DNA of 8,524 bases from NCBI GenBank assembly GCA_022566975.1, contig JADFHV010000078.1:1-8524 (forward strand). Reading direction: 5' to 3'. Positions 5,737 through 8,524 of this stretch are shown here, piece after piece. Position 1 is the first letter of the stretch; every line of letters starts with the position of its first letter. Origin of the DNA: Chloroflexota bacterium (GTDB lineage Bacteria > Chloroflexota > Dehalococcoidia > SAR202 > UBA11138). Under the pieces are notes generated by a model that was not told where the DNA came from, made no database searches, and saw only the letters and a list, made by a program, of their open reading frames with translations. Position numbers and translations under genes: made by a program.

Positions 5737-6290
5737 CGAAGTCTCTCTCCCACCATCCTGGCCAGGCCCTCGAGATCGTCCAGGCCGATCAGGGGCTCCA
5801 CAGGCGGGCCGAGCGTAGTGTGCAGGGAGATGTTCTTGTCCCCGGTAACGAACATCACGATGCTTCCGAAGCCGCGATCATTCCGGGTGAGATTAGCGGA
5901 CGCATCACCTATCACGGGGCTCATGTCAATGAAGGACGGAGGGCCGGTCGCAGCCTTGATCTGCTCGTACTTCTTCCTCGCCGCATCTTTAGAATCGAAG
6001 TCCGTCAGCGTAAAGGTAAGGCCTCTCGAGCCGTCCTCCGTATTGAAGATAAGAGCATAGGCACGGTCGACGGAAGCGAGCTGGCTGGGCTGGACGTCCG
6101 CTGCGGCCTTCTTGATATCGTTGAACATCGTCTCCAGGGTCACGTCCTCGTCGACGAGGCCCAGTATGTCGTCCGCCGTCAGGAGGGACCTGAACCGCTC
6201 CTCGGTGACGGTTTTCTCGTCCTTCGAGCACGCCACCAACATAGTCGTACACAGGGCCAAAAGAAGGCCAACAGATGCCAGTCTACTCAC
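5733..6290 (-). CDS. Predicted lipoprotein of unknown function
   Basis: This 185-aa protein begins with a short basic end (M-S-R), a hydrophobic stretch to about residue 20, and a lipobox L18-V19-A20-C21 followed by SKDEK. That predicts cleavage before C21, lipidation and anchoring on the outer face of the cytoplasmic membrane. The mature part is soluble and charged, with a two-part pattern: an alpha-rich region (residues 28-75) and a beta/alpha region containing ALIFNTEDGSRGLTF and a second strand, GFGSIVMFVTGDKNISL. I do not recognise the family. The start is GTG (6290-6288); the codon before it is a TAA, so no longer form is possible. A strong GGAGG (complement of 6305-6309) lies 14 nt upstream, farther than usual, separated by AAGT repeats. 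It is first in a minus-strand unit with the CitE-like gene and overlaps it by four bases. Confidence 0.72.
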   Translation of the reverse strand: MSRLASVGLLLALCTTMLVACSKDEKTVTEERFRSLLTADDILGLVDEDVTLETMFNDIKKAAADVQPSQLASVDRAYALIFNTEDGSRGLTFTLTDFDSKDAARKKYEQIKAATGPPSFIDMSPVIGDASANLTRNDRGFGSIVMFVTGDKNISLHTTLGPPVEPLIGLDDLEGLARMVGERLR

Positions 6291-6302
6291 TTACTTACTT
6301 GT
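6291..6302 (-). repeat. Tetranucleotide repeat between ribosome binding site and start codon
   Basis: On the minus strand the sequence reads CAAGTAAGTAAGTGAG, with three exact AAGT units between the GGAGG (complement of 6305-6309) and the GTG start at 6290-6288. Loss of one unit would bring the spacing from 14 to 10 nt, within the usual range. Confidence 0.45.
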
Positions 6303-6339
6303 TACCTCCGATGACCGCCTCGGGAAGCGACCAGCCGAG

Positions 6340-6348
6340 AGTATATCA
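6340..6348 (-). promoter_or_regulatory. Extended -10 promoter of the lipoprotein-citE unit
   Basis: On the minus strand TGATATACT forms an extended -10 element (TG, one base, then TATACT, five of six matches). No recognisable -35 lies 16-18 nt upstream, which is normal for extended -10 promoters. Transcription would start near 6333, leaving a leader of about 43 nt that carries GGAGG. Confidence 0.5.
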
Positions 6349-6379
6349 TCCCACCTTCCTCACACGCTCCACGCGTCCG

Positions 6380-6408
6380 TTGACACACTCAGCGCCCTAT
6401 GCTATAAC
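6380..6408 (+). promoter_or_regulatory. Near-consensus sigma70 promoter of cofE, implying a leaderless mRNA
   Basis: TTGACA (6380-6385, perfect) and TATAAC (6403-6408, five of six) are separated by 17 nt, the optimal spacing. Only 10 nt lie between the -10 box and the ATG at 6419, so transcription starts at or within a few bases of the start codon. No Shine-Dalgarno sequence precedes the ATG, which agrees with leaderless translation. Confidence 0.75.
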
Positions 6409-6418
6409 CGCGATCAAC

Positions 6419-7216
6419 ATGAGTCCAGAGTCCAGCAAGAGCGCGTCCGCCGGGGTCCCAAGGGTGCAGGTCATCGGGATCACCGGCATCCCTGAGATAG
6501 AGCCGGGCGACCCCCTGGGCGAGACCATCGTGGCGGCCGCTGACCGGCAGGGGACGCCGATCGAGGCTGACGACATACTCGTCGTCACCCAGAAGATAGT
6601 GTCCAAGGCCGAGGGACGAATCGAGGACCTGGCAAGCATCGAGCCCTCGGCCTTCGCGGCGCGGTTTGCCCACCAGACCGGCCGCGACGCCAGGCTTGTG
6701 GAGCTGGTGCTGCGGGAGAGCCGCGCCATCGTCAGGATGGACCTCGAACGAGGCATTCTAATCACCGAGACGAAGCACGGTTTCGTGTGCGCCAACGCCG
6801 GAATCGACGCCTCCAACGTGCCCGGAGACGATAAGGTCTCACTCCTTCCGGACGACCCGGACCGGTCTGCCCGCGCGATAAGAGAGCAGGTCAAAGCCAC
6901 CACCGGTGGGACAACGGTCGCCGTCATCATCTCGGACACGTTCGGAAGGGCGTGGCGGGAGGGCCACGTGAATTTCGCCATTGGAGCGGCCGGGATCAAC
7001 CCGATAAAGGACTATCGCGGAACGCCCGACGCCCAGGGCATGGTCCTGAAGGTGACCAGCATCGCCATAGCGGACGAGCTGGCGGGGGCCGCTGAACTGG
7101 TCACCGAGAAGGCGGTCCAGGTCCCCGTAGCGATCATGCGGGGCTATCCCTACGATCCGGAGCCAGACGGAGTCGGCACGTTGCTAAGACCCCGGTCGAG
7201 GGACCTCTTCAGGTAG
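6419..7216 (+). CDS. cofE: Coenzyme F420-0:L-glutamate ligase
   Basis: This 265-aa protein adds glutamate residues to F420-0 using GTP, the last step in making coenzyme F420. Family motifs are visible in order: IGITGIPEIEPGDPLG (19-34), VVTQKIVSKAEGR (55-67), ETKHGFVCANAGIDASN (117-133), ISDTFGRAWREG (171-182), DYRGTPDAQG (198-207) and ADELAGAAELV (218-228). The length fits the stand-alone CofE domain, with no fused nitroreductase-like domain as in mycobacterial FbiB. I chose the ATG at 6419 because homology begins about 15 residues later, and an in-frame upstream extension to 6275 would run through the promoter and the divergent lipoprotein gene. No other F420 synthesis gene (cofC, cofD, cofG/H) is in the window. 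A long hairpin begins at its stop codon. The family call is very secure. Confidence 0.95.
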   Translation: MSPESSKSASAGVPRVQVIGITGIPEIEPGDPLGETIVAAADRQGTPIEADDILVVTQKIVSKAEGRIEDLASIEPSAFAARFAHQTGRDARLVELVLRESRAIVRMDLERGILITETKHGFVCANAGIDASNVPGDDKVSLLPDDPDRSARAIREQVKATTGGTTVAVIISDTFGRAWREGHVNFAIGAAGINPIKDYRGTPDAQGMVLKVTSIAIADELAGAAELVTEKAVQVPVAIMRGYPYDPEPDGVGTLLRPRSRDLFR

Positions 7217-7263
7217 GTCGACACGAGAACGCCACGGCCTCTCCAGCCGTGGCGCGTGTGACC
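7216..7263. terminator. Long hairpin between cofE and a convergent gene, probable bidirectional terminator
   Basis: An inner 9-bp perfect stem, CGCCACGGC (7230-7238) with GCCGTGGCG (7246-7254), has a 7-nt loop. It is extended by ACACG (7221-7225) with CGTGT (7255-7259), and GGTC (7216-7219) with GACC (7260-7263), with bulges at 7220 and 7226-7229. The structure totals 18 bp. It starts on the last base of the cofE stop codon and fills most of the 66-bp gap to the convergent small gene. There is no T-run, so it is not a canonical intrinsic terminator. Confidence 0.6.
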
Positions 7264-7282
7264 CAGCGACGTATGACCAAGG

Positions 7283-7558
7283 CTAGCCGTCCTCGTCTTC
7301 CCCCGCGTTCTGCCCGGCGCTGGGCACTCTCACGCCCGGAATACGGGAGCCGCCCGCAAGCTGCTCAAGCGAGACGTCATAGCGCCACGAGGAGCTTTCG
7401 ATATAGTTCTGGAACTCTCTCTCGTCGGCACAATGCCGGCACACGCCCCTGCTTGTCGGACCCGCCGGCCTCTCTAGCACCCAGTGATGCTGACAGGCGG
7501 ACGCCTCTTGACTCTCAGGATCGAGAACCGCCTGCTTCCCCTGCGAACCTGATTCCAC
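7283..7558 (-). CDS. Small Cys/His protein, putative zinc-binding, unknown function
   Basis: This is a 91-aa protein with GTG start (7558-7556). The core holds C22-x-H24-H25-W, then PxGPTSRGVC40-x2-C43, then EREFQNYIESSSW and LEQLAGG. The CxHH and CxxC pairs, 15-18 residues apart, look like a four-ligand zinc site. I recall similar small proteins with the phrase 'GPTSRGVCxxC...REFxNY' in Chloroflexota, but know no function. The N-terminal 20 residues and the acidic Gly-rich C-terminus look disordered. It is supported as a real gene by a good promoter with correct spacing, by the Cys/His pattern, and by ending just before a shared hairpin. The ribosome binding site is poor: AGGGGG sits about 12 nt upstream. 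It is divergent from the SufR-like regulator and could be under its control. Confidence 0.7.
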   Translation of the reverse strand: MESGSQGKQAVLDPESQEASACQHHWVLERPAGPTSRGVCRHCADEREFQNYIESSSWRYDVSLEQLAGGSRIPGVRVPSAGQNAGEDEDG

Positions 7559-7593
7559 CTTTTCAAGGACCCCCTAGCTTGATAAGACGCAGC

Positions 7594-7623
7594 AGTCTAG
7601 CAAAGGAGCAGAACGAGTGTCAA
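7594..7623 (-). promoter_or_regulatory. Sigma70-type promoter of the small Cys/His protein gene
   Basis: On the minus strand TTGACA (complement of 7618-7623, perfect) is followed by an 18-nt spacer and TAGACT (complement of 7594-7599, four of six). Transcription would start near 7587, giving a leader of about 29 nt before the GTG at 7558. Confidence 0.6.
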
Positions 7624-7658
7624 GGAATTCATGTGTCTTGTTGCAAAGAAAGCCGACA

Positions 7659-7694
7659 AACCCTTAACTGGGTTGACACGCTTACTCGGTCAAC
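7659..7694. promoter_or_regulatory. Two overlapping palindromes at the regulator promoter, probable operators
   Basis: AACCC (7659-7663) and GGGTT (7670-7674) form an inverted repeat with a 6-nt gap. Overlapping it, GTTGAC (7672-7677) and GTCAAC (7689-7694) form a second perfect inverted repeat with an 11-nt gap. The second repeat covers the -35 box (7673-7678) and the spacer of the SufR-like gene's promoter, the expected place for an autorepressor to bind. Published SufR sites use CAAC and GTTG half-sites; here the same tetramers appear in the order GTTG then CAAC. Confidence 0.5.
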
Positions 7695-7702
7695 AATATA
7701 CT
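7673..7702 (+). promoter_or_regulatory. Near-consensus sigma70 promoter of the SufR-like regulator
   Basis: TTGACA (7673-7678, perfect) and TATACT (7697-7702, five of six) are 18 nt apart. Transcription would start near 7709, about 23 nt before the ATG at 7732. This fixes the gene's start, because the open frame upstream of the ATG runs through the promoter. Confidence 0.72.
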
Positions 7703-7731
7703 TTGAGGAAGTCCTGAGTGAGACACACCGC

Positions 7732-8409
7732 ATGGAAGGCACTCGCCTTCGAATTCTGCAACTTCTGCAGAAAAACGAGAAAGATACCGTAGACGGACTG
7801 GCCAGGAGCATTGGGCTGGCCCCGGCTACGATTCGAAGGCATCTGGACATCCTCCAGAGGGACCGACTCGTCGCCTTCGACCAGGTCCGTAAAAAGACCG
7901 GCCGCCCTGAGTACTCCTTCTTCCTCACGGAGCAAGGCCAGGAGGCGTTGCCCAAGGACTACGACCTCCTTCTGAACATGGTGGTCGGGGAGCTGTCAAG
8001 CCTCAGCGCCGAGGACACCGAGGGTCGGGACGGCGATGGGCTTCTTGCGATGATATTCAAGCGTCTGTCCGAGAAGGCCTGGGGCGAATACCGAGATGAG
8101 GTGGAGGGAAAGGACCTTGAGCGCCGCCTGTCCACGCTGATGGCAGTCCTCGAGCAGCAGAACTTCTTCCCAGAGGCCGAAGTCGTGGGGGGGACCCTGC
8201 GGATCAAGCTGCTCAACTGCCCCTTCCGGTCCGTGGCGCTCCAGCACAAGGCCGTCTGCCTCTTCGACGCCAACCTGATCGCCTCCATGCTGGACCTCGA
8301 ACCGGAACGCGAAGCCTGCATCCACGATGGGGACTCGGGCTGCATGTACACCGCGACGATCGGCCTTCAGGAGGCCGAGCGGCTCTCGCTTCCAGTCATC
8401 ACCCGATAG
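7732..8409 (+). CDS. SufR-like winged-helix regulator with four-cysteine C-terminal domain
   Basis: This is a 225-aa transcription factor. The N-terminal winged helix spans roughly residues 4-70: the helix-turn-helix is DGLARSIGLAPATIRRHLDILQRD (about 21-44) and the wing is KKTGRPEYSFFLTEQG (54-69). The C-terminal domain has NC163PF, AVC176, EAC196 and SGC204, in the manner of SufR and related ArsR/DeoR-like regulators that bind an Fe-S cluster and repress Fe-S assembly genes. The spacing is C-x12-C-x19-C-x7-C. I set the start at ATG 7732 because the promoter lies just upstream and the fold begins at once; the open frame continues back to 7249 but is non-coding there. GTGAG at 7718-7722 is a modest ribosome binding site. 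No suf genes are in the window, so the target may be the divergent small Cys/His gene, itself, or a distant operon. Sensing of Fe-S, redox or metal is inferred. Confidence 0.82.
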   Translation: MEGTRLRILQLLQKNEKDTVDGLARSIGLAPATIRRHLDILQRDRLVAFDQVRKKTGRPEYSFFLTEQGQEALPKDYDLLLNMVVGELSSLSAEDTEGRDGDGLLAMIFKRLSEKAWGEYRDEVEGKDLERRLSTLMAVLEQQNFFPEAEVVGGTLRIKLLNCPFRSVALQHKAVCLFDANLIASMLDLEPEREACIHDGDSGCMYTATIGLQEAERLSLPVITR

Positions 8410-8524
8410 GCGCCGTCGGAATACCCCCGGACTCCCCCCGTTCACCCCGTACCCGATCGAGCCACTGCGAGATATCCTGAGCAACGCGTTCCCAGCCCGG
8501 CTCTATGACGATCATATGCGCGTG
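8399..8524 (-). CDS. C-terminal end of a probable alpha/beta hydrolase, 5' end outside window
   Basis: A minus-strand frame is open from the right edge to the TGA at 8401-8399, giving 41 codons. It begins HAHMIVIEPGWERVAQDISQWLDRV, which looks like the last strand and helix of the alpha/beta hydrolase fold: the catalytic His lies in a G/A-H-M motif, followed by the E-P-G-W and an amphipathic helix ending in WL. The final 15 or so residues are Gly/Pro-rich and probably a tail. Its stop overlaps the 3' end of the convergent SufR-like gene by 11 bp. With so little sequence the family call is tentative. Confidence 0.5.
   Translation of the reverse strand, partial: HAHMIVIEPGWERVAQDISQWLDRVRGERGESGGIPTAPIG

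Noticed and set aside
5820..6314. A 164-codon plus-strand frame opposite the lipoprotein gene.
   Set aside because: The minus strand carries a lipobox, ribosome binding site and coupling to citE, whereas this frame has no such support.
6275..6418. A 48-residue N-terminal extension of CofE.
   Set aside because: It overlaps the divergent lipoprotein start and the cofE promoter, and has no similarity to the family's N-terminus.
7249..7731. A 161-residue N-terminal extension of the SufR-like regulator.
   Set aside because: It is antisense to the small Cys/His gene and runs through both divergent promoters; the winged helix starts just after the ATG at 7732.
7996..8484. A 162-codon minus-strand frame under the SufR-like gene.
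   Set aside because: It is antisense to the regulator's conserved cysteine domain, and the hydrolase C-terminus in another minus frame is a better use of the right edge.

Overview
This is a GC-rich (roughly 60%) bacterial chromosomal window with compact genes on both strands and no rRNA, tRNA, CRISPR array or transposase. My best guess is an uncultured Chloroflexota of the Dehalococcoidia/SAR202 type. The reasons are a stand-alone bacterial F420 ligase (CofE), a SufR-like Fe-S regulator, a metallo-beta-lactamase-fold protein with an N-terminal zinc ribbon, and an intergenic repeat whose spurious translation reads CHPERSEGS, which I recall as common in such genomes. This placement is inference and no marker gene confirms it.

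Layout, left to right: (1) the N-terminal 255 codons of a MoxR/magnesium-chelatase-I-type AAA+ ATPase (minus, runs off the left edge); (2) divergent from it, the metallo-beta-lactamase-fold protein and, 38 bp downstream, a small retropepsin-like aspartic protease (plus); (3) a 263-bp gap with a strong hairpin, then a full-length, sequence-divergent malate synthase (plus); (4) convergent to it, folB, dihydroneopterin aldolase (minus); (5) a repeat-rich 276-bp spacer; (6) a minus-strand pair, lipoprotein then CitE/HpcH-type CoA-ester lyase, overlapping by the 4 bases GTGA; (7) divergent from that pair, cofE (plus), with a near-consensus promoter so close to the ATG that the mRNA should be leaderless; (8) a long hairpin shared by cofE and a convergent 91-codon Cys/His protein (minus); (9) divergent from that protein, a SufR-like winged-helix regulator with four C-terminal cysteines (plus), with inverted repeats over its -35 box; (10) the last 41 codons of a probable alpha/beta hydrolase (minus), overlapping the regulator's 3' end by 11 bp.

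Functionally this is mostly housekeeping and cofactor metabolism: glyoxylate plus acetyl-CoA to malate, CoA-ester cleavage, folate and F420. No single multi-gene pathway is visible. The most system-like part is 7283-8409, a small putative metal-binding protein and a putative Fe-S sensing regulator fired from back-to-back near-consensus promoters with palindromes between them. The most notable regulatory features are the predicted leaderless cofE transcript, the inverted pair of repeat elements at 4667-4783, and the 14-bp inverted repeat that contains the citE stop codon.

Several genes here are not obvious from long open frames alone: the two edge-truncated genes, and the true starts of the metallo-beta-lactamase, cofE and SufR-like genes. 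In those three cases the promoter elements lie inside the apparent N-terminal extensions of longer open frames.
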